DNA of 64,000 nucleotides from positions 248,001 through 312,000 of the forward strand of contig NZ_JAMZEA010000001.1 of the NCBI RefSeq assembly GCF_024172125.1, in the 5' to 3' direction. Made by a program: the position numbers and the translations under genes. The stretch comes from Actinomadura rupiterrae (GTDB lineage: Bacteria; Actinomycetota; Actinomycetes; Streptosporangiales; Streptosporangiaceae). This document shows, in pieces, positions 25,676 to 34,081 of the stretch (positions are counted from its first letter, which is position 1; each line of letters starts with the position of its first letter). The notes under the pieces were generated by a model, which was given only the letters and a program-made list of their open reading frames with translations, searched no databases and was not told where the DNA came from.

Positions 25676-26794
25676 TCAGGGCGCGTCCAGGCGCGTGTGG
25701 AGGCGGACGCGCGTGCCGGAGCGGTCGTCGGAGCGGATCTCCACGATGTGGCAGAGGCAGCGCACGGCCCACATCGCGGCCTCGGCCGGACGGTCCAGGC
25801 GGGGCGGGAGGTGGCCGAGGAACCGGTCCTCGACGCGGGACGCCGGGTCGGCCAGCTCGCAGACCAGCTCGTCGGCCGTGGCCCAGATCCACAGGTCGCC
25901 CCGGCCGCCGCCGTTGCGGATCACGGCGGTCGCGACCTCGTTGGCGGCGAGGACGAACGGGAGCCGCCGGTCGGCCGGGACGCCGAAGCGCTCGGCCCGT
26001 CCTGTGAGGAAGAAGCGCAGGTCGGGCAGCTGGCCGCTGGTGAAGCGGCGGTGCTCGGCGGAGCGCGGCGGCGGGTCGAGCGGGCGCGCGTTGCACTCGG
26101 CGTAGAAGTCCGCCGGGTCGGTGTAGGACGGGCTGGACCACGCGGCCGCCGCGTCCGCGAAGGCCGGATGGGTACGGCCCACGTCCTCCAGCACGTCCGC
26201 CGGGACGGTCCGGAGGTCGTACGCGCAGGTCAGGATGGTCGGTGTGGACTCGAACACGACGTTCATGAGGGACTCGTGCCGCTTCCACTCGACGATCTCC
26301 AGCGGGCTCCGGCCGCCCCAGGGCGGCTCGGCCAGCACGCGCAGCCGCCCGCGCCGCCACCAGTCGGTCCGTCCGCGCTCGTGGAACGCGGCCAGCGCCC
26401 GCATCGGACTGCTGAACCAGGCGGCGGCGTCCACCACCTCGATCCCCGACCCACCCGGCAGCCCGACCGCCTCCGCCCCGACAGGAACCCCAACGCCCTC
26501 CGCGCCCGGCGCCGCAGCAGCCTCCGCGTCTGGCGCTGCACCAGCCTCCGCGTCCGGCGCTGCAGCAGCCTCCGCGTCTGGCGCTGCAGCGTGCTGCGCG
26601 GTCGGCGGTCGGGTGGGGAGGATGGCTACCAGGACGTCGCCGGCTTCGGCGCCTTCGGTGAAGTAGGCGGTGGCGGCCTCGCGGAACTCCTCGGCGGAGG
26701 CGTAGAGGAGGGCGCGGTGGTCGAGGTGGGCGTGGGAGGTGCGGTGTTCGCCGTTGCGGGGAGCGGGGCTCGGGCGGGACGGGCCGCCGGTCAC
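25676..26794 (-). CDS. MEDS-domain sensor with a degenerate HATPase domain
   Basis: 372 residues, third MEDS-HATPase paralogue. The MEDS part (LLYASAEEFREAATAYFTEG; WFSSPMRALAAFHER) is interrupted by an Ala/Pro/Asp/Glu-rich insert of about 45 residues encoded by a 24-bp repeat. In the ATPase part the N-box Asn is lost (NEVATAVIRNG against NEVAANALVHG), the D-box is LADPAS instead of DxG, and the G-box is AAMWAVRCL instead of GLWxVRLL. ATP binding is doubtful. GTG 26794 overlaps the stop of the MEDS-STAS gene (GTGA), so it is the second gene of that pair. Confidence 0.8.
   Translation of the reverse strand: MTGGPSRPSPAPRNGEHRTSHAHLDHRALLYASAEEFREAATAYFTEGAEAGDVLVAILPTRPPTAQHAAAPDAEAAAAPDAEAGAAPDAEAAAAPGAEGVGVPVGAEAVGLPGGSGIEVVDAAAWFSSPMRALAAFHERGRTDWWRRGRLRVLAEPPWGGRSPLEIVEWKRHESLMNVVFESTPTILTCAYDLRTVPADVLEDVGRTHPAFADAAAAWSSPSYTDPADFYAECNARPLDPPPRSAEHRRFTSGQLPDLRFFLTGRAERFGVPADRRLPFVLAANEVATAVIRNGGGRGDLWIWATADELVCELADPASRVEDRFLGHLPPRLDRPAEAAMWAVRCLCHIVEIRSDDRSGTRVRLHTRLDAP
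26514..26585 (-). repeat. 24-bp tandem repeat, three copies, in a MEDS gene
   Basis: Units 26514-26537, 26538-26561 and 26562-26585; each encodes an eight-residue AAAAPDAE-type unit. In-frame expansion of a linker inside the MEDS domain. Confidence 0.9.
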
Positions 26795-27735
26795 GCGGCC
26801 GCCTCCTCCACGAAGACGCCCGGGAGGCGGTCCCAGCCGGCGATGCGGAGCATGAGGGCGAGGTAGCCGGGGACGGCGCGGAGGACGAGCTGGCGGTCCA
26901 TGCCGTCGCCCGCGTGCCGGGTGTCGAGCATCGCGCGCAGGCCCTCGGTGTCGCAGAAGGCCAGGCCGGACAGGTCGAGGCAGAGGTGGCCGTCGCGGCG
27001 GGCGGCGACGGCGAGGGCGTCGCGCAGCGCGGGCAGCGTGGACTCGTCGACCGCGCCCGACAGGGCCAGGCCGGGCGGGGTGAAGGTCGGGGCGATGCGC
27101 AGGACGCCGTCGTCGTGCAGGTCGTCCACCCGGACGAGGCCGTCGTGGCAGGCGAGCAGGAGGCGGAGCTGGTCGTCGCCGAACCAGCGCCGGTCGTACT
27201 GGCAGATCGCCATCGCGCGGGTGCCGGGGGCCTGGAAGGCGCCCTGGCACTTGTGCTCGAACTCGCGGAACCGCTCGGTGCCGGGCCATCCGCGCAGCGA
27301 GAACGAGGTCTCGCCGGTGATCCGGACGCCCTTGAACCCCTGCACCAGGGCGAGGTCGATCTCCGTGCCGAGCAGGTCGACGGTGGCGTCGGGGTCGAAC
27401 CGCCCGGACGCCATGAACGCCTCGATCACCGGACGCGGCGCCAGCAGCCCGTCGCGGGCGGCGGCGCGGACGTCCACGTCGATGCCGGTGGCCGCGAAGG
27501 CGGTGCCGAGCCGGGTCAGGACGGCGTCGGCGTCCTCCTGGTCGGCCAGGTAGATGATCTTGTGGTTGGACTCCAGGCCGTCCCGGACGTAGGCGGCGAG
27601 CACCGCGTAGCGCTCCTCGTCGCCGTCGAAGGCGAGGGCGAGGTGGTCGCCGAACCGCATCGCGCCGACCGCGACGGCCCCGGTTTCGGCTCCGGCCGCC
27701 GGCTGCGGCAGCCCGTCGTCTCCCAGCATGGACAT
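26791..27735 (-). CDS. MEDS-domain sensor with STAS output (Thr at the phospho-acceptor position)
   Basis: 314 residues. MEDS domain (MRFGDHLALAFDGDEERYAV; GLESNHKIIYLADQED; CQYDRRWFG) followed by a STAS domain (LALSGAVDESTLPALRDAL ... LDLSGLAFCDTEGLRAML). Unlike the two paralogues near 12-14 kb, the residue after the conserved Asp is Thr (DTEGL), so phosphorylation is possible. GGGAGG lies ~10 bases before ATG 27735. It heads a two-gene unit with the degenerate MEDS-HATPase. The pair sits inside the clpS-mec housekeeping block. Confidence 0.83.
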   Translation of the reverse strand: MSMLGDDGLPQPAAGAETGAVAVGAMRFGDHLALAFDGDEERYAVLAAYVRDGLESNHKIIYLADQEDADAVLTRLGTAFAATGIDVDVRAAARDGLLAPRPVIEAFMASGRFDPDATVDLLGTEIDLALVQGFKGVRITGETSFSLRGWPGTERFREFEHKCQGAFQAPGTRAMAICQYDRRWFGDDQLRLLLACHDGLVRVDDLHDDGVLRIAPTFTPPGLALSGAVDESTLPALRDALAVAARRDGHLCLDLSGLAFCDTEGLRAMLDTRHAGDGMDRQLVLRAVPGYLALMLRIAGWDRLPGVFVEEAAA

Positions 27736-27823
27736 GGCGTGCGGCCTCCCGGGGGGTCGGGGCGGCGGTGCGCCGGAGGGGCCGGGTCCGCCGTCGAGCT
27801 CGCCCTACCCCGCCAAAATAGCC

Positions 27824-28402
27824 CTACCAGACGGCGCGGACGAGGCTTTCCTGAAGCATCGTGAGCCAGTCATAGGCGGCGAACATCGGCATCCGGGGAT
27901 CGGACGGGTCGAGCCGCTCCGCCTCCTCGTACCATTCCTCCGAAATGTCCAGCCGGGTGCCGAGCGCCAGCCGGATGTCGTTCAGCGCCCGCAGCCACGC
28001 CTGCGCCTGGTCGGACGTCAGCTCCACCTCGCCGCTCGACCCGCCGGGCACGCCGCCGTCCTGGCCGGCCGGCCCGCCCTCGCCGAACACGTCCGCGAGC
28101 GTGGCCAGGACGACCCCGGCGGCCTCGCGCTTGCCGTCCCGCAGGCCCATCTCGGTGTAGCGGCGGAACTCCCCGGCCGCCTCGCCGTCGTCGCGGTAGG
28201 CGTCCGGGAACAGCCGTGCCAGGACCGGGTCGTCCGGCTTGTCCACCTGGTCGGTGATCCCGACGGCGGCCAGCTCGTCGTCCGCCGCGGGCGGCTCGCC
28301 GAGCATCTCCAGCAGCTGCTCCATCAGCGTCCGGACGAGCGCGGCCTCCTCCGGCTCGAACCGGATCCGGACCGCGTCGTGCCGTCCCTTGCGCACCCTC
28401 AT
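27824..28402 (-). CDS. DUF2017 domain-containing protein
   Basis: 192 residues. Acidic cytoplasmic protein with the family's FEPEEAALVRTLMEQLLEML start region and the C-terminal DWLTMLQESLVRA helix. Function unknown, but it is encoded directly after clpS throughout actinobacteria. ATG 28402 begins MRVRKGRHDAVRIRF; longer in-frame sequence upstream is the tandem repeat. The start overlaps the stop of the small repeat ORF that fills the gap to clpS. Confidence 0.9.
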   Translation of the reverse strand: MRVRKGRHDAVRIRFEPEEAALVRTLMEQLLEMLGEPPAADDELAAVGITDQVDKPDDPVLARLFPDAYRDDGEAAGEFRRYTEMGLRDGKREAAGVVLATLADVFGEGGPAGQDGGVPGGSSGEVELTSDQAQAWLRALNDIRLALGTRLDISEEWYEEAERLDPSDPRMPMFAAYDWLTMLQESLVRAVW

Positions 28403-28560
28403 CGTCGTCCCTCGCCGGCCCTCGTCGCCCGTCCCGCCACGTCCGCGCACACCGCCCGCCCCGCCACGTCCGCGCACACCGCCCGCCCCGCCACGTCCGC
28501 GCACATCGCCCGTCCCGTCGCGACAGCGCGCGTCGGGCGGCGCGCCGCGGTGGGGCGCAT
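28399..28560 (-). CDS. Possible 53-residue repeat-containing ORF linking clpS to the DUF2017 gene
   Basis: ATG 28560 overlaps the clpS stop (TGATG) and its TGA (28399-28401) overlaps the DUF2017 start (ATGA), so ribosomes could pass from gene to gene. The peptide carries three copies of a nine-residue GRAVCADVA unit from a 27-bp DNA repeat, in an Arg/Ala-rich context. No family similarity. It may be a translated spacer rather than a functional protein, parallel to the 7126-7203 ORF. Confidence 0.35.
   Translation of the reverse strand: MRPTAARRPTRAVATGRAMCADVAGRAVCADVAGRAVCADVAGRATRAGEGRR
28427..28507 (-). repeat. 27-bp tandem repeat, three copies, in the clpS-DUF2017 gap
   Basis: Units 28427-28453, 28454-28480 and 28481-28507 (plus-strand core CCGCCACGTCCGCGCACAC) differ at only a few bases; a fourth partial copy follows. 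Unit length keeps the frame open. Confidence 0.92.
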
Positions 28561-28856
28561 CAGTCGTCCCGCTTCACGGTGGCCCAGAGGCCGTAGGAGT
28601 GCAGGATCTCGACGTCCCACTCCATCTCCTCGCGCGTGCCGCTGGCGACCACGGCGCGGCCCTTGTGGTGGACGTCCTTCATCAGCTTCTCCGCCTTCGC
28701 CTTCGGGTAGCCGAAGACGGTCTGGAACACGAACGTCACGTACGACATGAGGTTGATCGGGTCGTTCCAGACGATCGCCAGCCACGGCCGGTCCGAGCCG
28801 ACCTCCTCGGCGATGTCCGGCCGTTCGAGTTCGACCGGTGCGGGTGCACTGCTCAT
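28560..28856 (-). CDS. clpS: ATP-dependent Clp protease adaptor ClpS
   Basis: 98 residues. N-end-rule adaptor delivering substrates to the ClpC/A-ClpP protease. Typical motifs: WLAIVWNDPINLMSYVTFVF, HHKGRAVVASGTREEMEWDVE, ending LHSYGLWATVKRDD. The extended N-terminus (SSAPAPVELERPDIAEE) is the flexible part used in handover. Followed by the DUF2017 gene, as is usual. Confidence 0.95.
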   Translation of the reverse strand: MSSAPAPVELERPDIAEEVGSDRPWLAIVWNDPINLMSYVTFVFQTVFGYPKAKAEKLMKDVHHKGRAVVASGTREEMEWDVEILHSYGLWATVKRDD

Positions 28857-29028
28857 GGCTTCGCCGTCTTCCTCTCCCCCGGTCCAGAAAGCCGCCCTCC
28901 TGAGAATGCTAGTTCGTACGGTCCCGGCCCGCAGACCACGCCCCTGCCCGCACCCGCCGCAGCGCCGCGCGACACGCCGTCCCGCGCCCGTCTCCCCGCG
29001 GACGTCCGGAGGGAGACGGGCGGCGGCG

Positions 29029-29793
29029 TCACGGGTCCCTGGTGAAGCGCCACGCGCCCGCGGCCAGCAGGACGGCCGAGTAGAGCGCGAGGTCGAGGAC
29101 GGCCATGCCGAACGACGGGATCCGGTACGCGTGCGGCCCGCTTATCGGACGCGTCGCGACGAGCCGTTCGGCAGCGTTCACCAGGACGAGCCGGTCGGGC
29201 AGCCGCGACACGCCCTCGACGGCGCGCGCGGCGGGCCAGGCGAGGAACACCAGGCCGAACGCGACGGCGATCGCGGCTCCGGTGTTGCGCAGGACCGCCG
29301 CCAGCCCGAGCCCCAGCAGCGTCACGATCGTCAGGTACAGCGCCGCCGCGAGGACGGCCCGCAGCACGTGCGGAGCGCCGAGCCCGACGTCCAGGTGCTT
29401 GCCCGCGAGGGCCGCCTGGCAGGCGAAGAACGCCCCGAACACCGCCACCAGGCTCACGACCAGGGTCAACGCGCCCAGGACGGCCGCCTTGGCGAGGAAG
29501 ACCAGCCCGCGCCGGGGCGTCGCCGCGAAGGTCGCGTCGATCTCACCGCTCCCGTGCTCCGCGCCGACCACCAGGACCCCGAGCAACATCATGATCAGCT
29601 GCGCGTACTGGAACCCGTCGAGCGACTGGCTCACCGGGTCGAACACCTCCCGGTCCGCCGCCGGCAGCGCGTCCCAGTGCGACACCGTCGAAACCGCGCC
29701 CGCGACCCCGACGCCGATCCCGAACAGCAGCGTCAGCGCGACCATCACGTAGCTCGACCGCGTGCTGACCAACTTGATCCACTCAGCCCGCAC
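29029..29793 (-). CDS. ABC-2 type transporter permease
   Basis: 254 residues with about six membrane segments (YVMVALTLLFGIGVGVAGAV; FGLVFLAWPAA and others), starting VRAEWIKLVSTRSSYV like many ABC-2 exporters' permeases. GTG 29793 has a GAGGGAAG site upstream. An alternative ATG at 29904 overlaps the ATPase stop (ATGA) and would add 37 Arg/Pro-rich residues. With the ATPase upstream it forms an exporter, probably for a drug, lipid or peptide, likely controlled by the divergent two-component system. Confidence 0.85.
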   Translation of the reverse strand: MRAEWIKLVSTRSSYVMVALTLLFGIGVGVAGAVSTVSHWDALPAADREVFDPVSQSLDGFQYAQLIMMLLGVLVVGAEHGSGEIDATFAATPRRGLVFLAKAAVLGALTLVVSLVAVFGAFFACQAALAGKHLDVGLGAPHVLRAVLAAALYLTIVTLLGLGLAAVLRNTGAAIAVAFGLVFLAWPAARAVEGVSRLPDRLVLVNAAERLVATRPISGPHAYRIPSFGMAVLDLALYSAVLLAAGAWRFTRDP

Positions 29794-29900
29794 AACACCG
29801 CTTCCCTCGTGAACGCGCACCCGCCCAAGAGCACCCGAAGACCGTGCGGCGGGCGGACGGTCCGTTGGGCGCTCGCGGCGCGCGAAGTTCCTCGGGGGCT

Positions 29901-30623
29901 TCATCGGGGTTCGCCGCGGTACTCGACGGCGGCGTCGGTCAGCCGGAGGTAGGCGTCCTCCAGGGTCGTCCCGTCGCCGACCAGGTCGCTGAGGGGCGCG
30001 TCGGCGAGGAGCCGACCGCGGCCGACGACCACGAGGTGGTCGGCGGTCAGCGCCATCTCGCTCATCAGGTGGCTGGACACCAGGACGGTGCGGCCCTGCG
30101 CGGCGAGGTCGCGCATGAGCGTCCGGATCCACCGGACGCCCTCGGGGTCGAGGCCGTTGACGGGTTCGTCCAGCAGCAGGTGCGCGGGGTCGCCGAGCAG
30201 GGCGGCGGCGACGCCGAGGCGCTGCCGCATGCCGAGCGAGAACGTCCGGACGCGCCGGTGCGCGACCGCCGAGAGGCCGGTGAGCTCCAGCACCTCGCCG
30301 ACCCGGCGGGCGGGCAGGGACGCGGCGGCGGCGCGCCAGCGCAGGTGGGCGCGGGCGCTGCGGCCGCCGTGCGCGGACGACGCGTCGAGCAGCGCGCCGG
30401 CTGTCTCGGCCGGGCGCGCCAGCTCGCGGTAGGGGCGGCCGTCCAGCAGGACGCGTCCGGAGTGCGGCGTGACCAGGCCGAGGGCCATCCTGATCGTGGT
30501 CGTCTTCCCGGCGCCGTTCGGGCCGAGCAGCCCGGTGACGCGGCCGGGCGCGACCTCGAACGACAGCCGGTCGACGACCGTCCGGCGGCCGTACCGCCGG
30601 GTGGTCCCTTCGAATGTGATCAT
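29901..30623 (-). CDS. ABC transporter ATP-binding protein (exporter type)
   Basis: 240 residues. Walker A LLGPNGAGKTTTIRM, Q-loop region, signature-like FSLGMRQRLGVA (LGMRQR in place of LSGGQ, typical of the DrrA/bacitracin-type subfamily), Walker B HLLLDEPVNGLDPEG and switch His in VSSHLMSEM. ATG 30623 is preferred; a GTG three codons upstream is possible. Partner permease follows. The divergent histidine kinase gene starts about 130 bp away, suggesting a detoxification cassette. Confidence 0.9.
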   Translation of the reverse strand: MITFEGTTRRYGRRTVVDRLSFEVAPGRVTGLLGPNGAGKTTTIRMALGLVTPHSGRVLLDGRPYRELARPAETAGALLDASSAHGGRSARAHLRWRAAAASLPARRVGEVLELTGLSAVAHRRVRTFSLGMRQRLGVAAALLGDPAHLLLDEPVNGLDPEGVRWIRTLMRDLAAQGRTVLVSSHLMSEMALTADHLVVVGRGRLLADAPLSDLVGDGTTLEDAYLRLTDAAVEYRGEPR

Positions 30624-30756
30624 GCGTTCCACGGTCCCCCGCCGACCCCGCGCCGCGCGTCCCCCGCCGGAGCCGTCCCACGCGCCGCGCCTCTGCGCGT
30701 GCGCATACGCCGCGAGGGTGATGTGAGGGACCGTGGCGGGCGCTTACGCTCCGCCA

Positions 30757-31950
30757 ATGCGGCATTTCCGCTTCTGGGACTCGGTGGTGCCTCGGTTGAG
30801 GCGGGTTCTTCCCTGGACGGTGCGGGCGCTGGCCGGTTGCTACGTGCTCGTCGCGACGGCCCTGCTGCTCAACCAGGGCGCCGGCGTTCTCGCGCTGCCC
30901 TTGGCGCTGCTAGCGGGCGGCCCGGTCGTCGTGGCGTGGCGGCGGCCCGGAACGGCGATCGCGGTCCTGGTAGCGGACGCGCTGGCCGTCTGGGCGGTCG
31001 CGCCACGCGCCACGATGGTCGTGTTCGTGCCGGTGGTCTCCGTGTTGGCGCCGTTGGGATACCGGGCGCGAGCAGCGGTCTCATGTGCCGGGTTCGCCGC
31101 GGCGACGGAGCTGGCCGTCGGGCTGGGGTGGCCAGGGGGCGCGATCGTGTTCTCGGTGGCGTTCACGCTGGTCTGGACGGCCGCGGTCGCGGCGCGCCTG
31201 CACCGCGTGTACACCGAGCGGCTGGCGGCCGAGCGGACCCGGCGGGGCATCGCCGAGGAGCGGCTGCGCATCGCGCGCGAGCTGCACGACGTCGTCGCGC
31301 ACGGGATGAGCGTGATCACCGTCCAGGCCGGGTTCGGCGCGCTGGTCGGGGACGAGCGCCCGGCGGAGGCGCGCGCCGCGCTCGGCGCGATCGAGGCGAC
31401 CGGACGGCGGACGCTCGTCGAGCTGCGCGCCCTGCTCGGCGTCCTCCGGGCGGACGGGGACGCCGACCTCGCCCCGTCGCCCGGACTCGCCGACCTGCCC
31501 GGTCTCGTCGAGCGGACGGCCCGCGCGGGCCTGGCCGTGCGGGTCGAGCGGACCGGGCCGGAGCGCGAACTGCCCGCGGGCGCCGACCTGGCGGCGTTCC
31601 GGATCGTCCAGGAGGCCGTCGCGAACGTCGTCCGGCATTCCGCCGCGCGCACCGCGACGGTCACGCTCGACCACGCGGCGGACGCGCTGGTCATCGAGGT
31701 CACCGACGCCGGTCCCGGGAAGCACGGCAACGGCGGCGCGGAGGGGCTGGGGATCGTCGGGATGCGGGAACGCGCCCGGCTCTACGGCGGGACGGTCGAG
31801 GCGGGTCCGGTCCCCGGTGCGGGGTTCCGGGTCCGCGCCGTCCTCCCGGTGACCGAGCCGATCACCGACCCGGCGGACGAGCCGCTGGACGCGCCGTCGG
31901 ACGCGCCGGTGGACGCGCCATCGGACGAGCCGCTGGACGAGCGCTCATGA
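30757..31950 (+). CDS. Two-component sensor histidine kinase (HisKA_3, NarL class)
   Basis: 397 residues. Four to six N-terminal membrane helices with almost no external loop (an intramembrane-sensing layout), then RIARELHDVVAHGMSVI with the phospho-accepting His and an HATPase with FRIVQEAVANVVRHS, VTDAGPG and EGLGIVGMRERA. The C-terminus ends in Asp/Pro/Ala repeats (DEPLDAPSDAPVDAP). ATG 30757 sits 6-7 nt after a TTACGCT box, fitting a leaderless mRNA; GTG 30733 is an alternative. ATGA overlap with the regulator gene. Probably senses a compound exported by the divergent ABC-2 system. Confidence 0.9.
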   Translation: MRHFRFWDSVVPRLRRVLPWTVRALAGCYVLVATALLLNQGAGVLALPLALLAGGPVVVAWRRPGTAIAVLVADALAVWAVAPRATMVVFVPVVSVLAPLGYRARAAVSCAGFAAATELAVGLGWPGGAIVFSVAFTLVWTAAVAARLHRVYTERLAAERTRRGIAEERLRIARELHDVVAHGMSVITVQAGFGALVGDERPAEARAALGAIEATGRRTLVELRALLGVLRADGDADLAPSPGLADLPGLVERTARAGLAVRVERTGPERELPAGADLAAFRIVQEAVANVVRHSAARTATVTLDHAADALVIEVTDAGPGKHGNGGAEGLGIVGMRERARLYGGTVEAGPVPGAGFRVRAVLPVTEPITDPADEPLDAPSDAPVDAPSDEPLDERS

Positions 31951-32597
31951 CGCGGGTCGTCGTCGCGGACGACCAGGCGCTCGTGCGGGCGGGCCTGGCC
32001 GGGATCCTCCGCACCGCGCCCGATCTGGACGTGGTCGGCGAGGCCGCGGACGGGGCGGAGGCCGTCGAGGCCGCCCGGGCGCTGCGGCCCGACGTGGTGC
32101 TGATGGACATCCGGATGCCCGGGACGGACGGCCTGGCGGCGACGCGGGAGATCGCCGCGGCCTGGACGTCCCGGGTCCTCGTCCTCACCACCTTCGACCT
32201 GGACGAGTACGTCTACGCGGCGCTGCGCGGCGGCGCCTCGGGGTTCCTGCTCAAGGACGTCCCGCCGGCCGGGCTGATCGACGCCGTCCGGGTCGTCGCC
32301 GCCGGTGAGGCGCTGCTCGCGCCCTCGGTGACGCGGCGGCTGATCGCCGAGTTCGCGGCGACGCCCGGGCGGCCGCGTGCGGAGGCAGACGGGTTCGGGA
32401 ACCTGACCGTCCGCGAGCGGGAGGTGCTGGCGCTGGTCGCCGAGGGGCTGTCGAACGGCGAGATCGCCGACCGGCTCGGCATCGGCGCCGGGACGGTCCG
32501 CACCCACCTCGGGCGGCTGCTCGCCAAGCTCCGCGCCCGCGACCGCGTCCAGCTCGTGATCATCGCCTTCCGGGCCGGCCTCGCCCGCGTCCCCTGA
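31947..32597 (+). CDS. LuxR/NarL-family response regulator
   Basis: 216 residues. Receiver domain with phosphorylatable Asp in DVVLMDIRMPG and conserved Lys in GFLLKDVPP; C-terminal LuxR helix-turn-helix LTVREREVLALVAEGLSNGE / IADRLGIGAGTVRTHLGRLL. Start overlaps the kinase stop, the normal cognate-pair arrangement. Likely targets are its own operon and the divergent exporter genes. Confidence 0.93.
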   Translation: MTRVVVADDQALVRAGLAGILRTAPDLDVVGEAADGAEAVEAARALRPDVVLMDIRMPGTDGLAATREIAAAWTSRVLVLTTFDLDEYVYAALRGGASGFLLKDVPPAGLIDAVRVVAAGEALLAPSVTRRLIAEFAATPGRPRAEADGFGNLTVREREVLALVAEGLSNGEIADRLGIGAGTVRTHLGRLLAKLRARDRVQLVIIAFRAGLARVP

Positions 32598-32634
32598 GCG
32601 GAGGGGGGTGCGGGCGGTCAGTAGGGTTTGCGCT

Positions 32635-33960
32635 GTGGACCTTGGGAGTTACGGGACGACCGCGCTGCTGACCGACCAGTACGAGCTGACGATGCTGACG
32701 GCCGCGCTGCGGTCGGGGACGGCCGAGCGGCGCGCGGTGTTCGAGGTGTTCGCCCGGCACCTGCCCGCCGGGCGGCGCTACGGCGTGGTCGCCGGGACCG
32801 GGCGGCTCCTGGACGCGGTGGAGGCGTTCCGGTTCGACGCCGACACCCTCGCGTTCCTCCAGGAGCGCGACGTGGTGGACGGCCCGACCGCCGACTGGCT
32901 CGCCGAGTACCGCTTCACCGGCGACATCCGCGGCTACGCCGAGGGCGACTGCTACTTCCCGAACTCGCCGATCCTGACCGTCGAGGGGACGTTCGCGGAA
33001 GCGGTCGTGCTGGAGACGGTGGTCTTGTCGATCCTCAACCACGACTGCGCGATCGCGTCCGCGGCGTCCCGGATGTCGGTGGCGGCCGGGGACCGCCCGC
33101 TGATCGAGATGGGGTCGCGGCGGACGCACGAGCAGGCCGCCGTCGCCGCCGCGCGCGCCGCGTACATCGCGGGGTTCACCACGACGTCCAACCTGGAGGC
33201 GGGCCGCCGCTACGGGGTGCCGACCGCCGGGACCGCCGCGCACGCGTTCACGCTGCTGCACGACAGCGAGCGGCACGCGTTCCAGGCGCAGCTCGACTCG
33301 CTCGGCGACGGGACGACGCTGCTCGTGGACACCTACGACGTGGAGCGCGCCGTCCGGACGGCGGTGGAGCTGGCCGGGCCGTCGCTCGGCGCGGTCCGGA
33401 TCGACAGCGGCGACCTCGGGGTGGTGGCGCGGCGCGTCCGGGCGCAGCTGGACGAGCTGGGCGCGACCGGCACCCGGATCATGGTCACCGGCGACCTGGA
33501 CGAGTACGGGATCGCCGCGCTCGCCGCCGCGCCCGTGGACGGCTACGGCGTCGGGACGTCCCTGGTGACCGGCTCCGGCGCGCCGACCGCGTCGCTGGTC
33601 TACAAGCTGGTCGCGCGCGCGGACGGCCCGGAGGCCGGCGCCCCGATGCGTCCGGTCGCCAAGCGCTCGACGGGCAAGCCGAGCCGCGGCGGCCTCAAGT
33701 CCGCGGTGCGCCGCCTGGACGGGCACGGCGTGGCCTGCGCCGAGACCGTCACCACCGGCGAGCCGCAGCCCGCCGGGCGGGACCGGCTGCTGCAGATCCC
33801 GCTGGTCGCCAAGGGCGAGGTCGTCGGCCGCGAGCCGCTCGCCGCCGCCCGGGACCGGCACGCCGCGGCCCTCGCCGAGCTGCCCTCGACCGCGCTCCAG
33901 CTGTCCCGCGGCGAGCCCGCCCTCCCGACCGGGTTCGCCGACGGTGGGCCGCGGCACTGA
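32635..33960 (+). CDS. pncB: Nicotinate phosphoribosyltransferase
   Basis: 441 residues. Converts nicotinate and PRPP to nicotinate mononucleotide in NAD salvage. LLTDQYELTML at the start, then MGSRRTHEQAAVAAARAAYI, GTAAHAFTLLHD and IDSGDLGVVARRVR are family hallmarks. GTG 32635 lies six to seven bases after TAGGGT (32622-32627), a -10 element placed for a leaderless transcript. It is followed by nicotinamidase, which makes its substrate. Confidence 0.94.
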   Translation: MDLGSYGTTALLTDQYELTMLTAALRSGTAERRAVFEVFARHLPAGRRYGVVAGTGRLLDAVEAFRFDADTLAFLQERDVVDGPTADWLAEYRFTGDIRGYAEGDCYFPNSPILTVEGTFAEAVVLETVVLSILNHDCAIASAASRMSVAAGDRPLIEMGSRRTHEQAAVAAARAAYIAGFTTTSNLEAGRRYGVPTAGTAAHAFTLLHDSERHAFQAQLDSLGDGTTLLVDTYDVERAVRTAVELAGPSLGAVRIDSGDLGVVARRVRAQLDELGATGTRIMVTGDLDEYGIAALAAAPVDGYGVGTSLVTGSGAPTASLVYKLVARADGPEAGAPMRPVAKRSTGKPSRGGLKSAVRRLDGHGVACAETVTTGEPQPAGRDRLLQIPLVAKGEVVGREPLAAARDRHAAALAELPSTALQLSRGEPALPTGFADGGPRH

Positions 33961-34002
33961 GGGGGTAGTTTCCCGGTGAGGGACGGACGGTAAAGAGCGA
34001 TC

Positions 34003-34080
34003 ATGACCGCACGGCCGCCGGGGAGCACGCACCCGCGGGGGGACACGGACCTGGCCGCACGGCCGGTGGGAGGACACTGA
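34003..34080 (+). CDS. Possible 25-codon upstream ORF before pncA
   Basis: ATG 34003 opens a 25-residue ORF (MTARPPGSTHPRGDTDLAAR...) whose TGA is one base before the pncA ATG (TGACATG). Two imperfect copies of CCGCACGGCCG occur inside. It might couple translation into pncA, or be chance. No similarity to known peptides. Confidence 0.25.
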   Translation: MTARPPGSTHPRGDTDLAARPVGGH

Positions 34081-34081
34081 C

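Noticed and set aside
28427..28507. 27-bp repeats as a CRISPR array
   Set aside because: The repeats are directly contiguous with no spacers, in frame between two genes, and no cas genes are present.
29844..32597. 917-codon plus-strand ORF ending in the response regulator
   Set aside because: Only the last 216 codons are a gene; the rest is antisense or out of frame to the ABC genes and the kinase.
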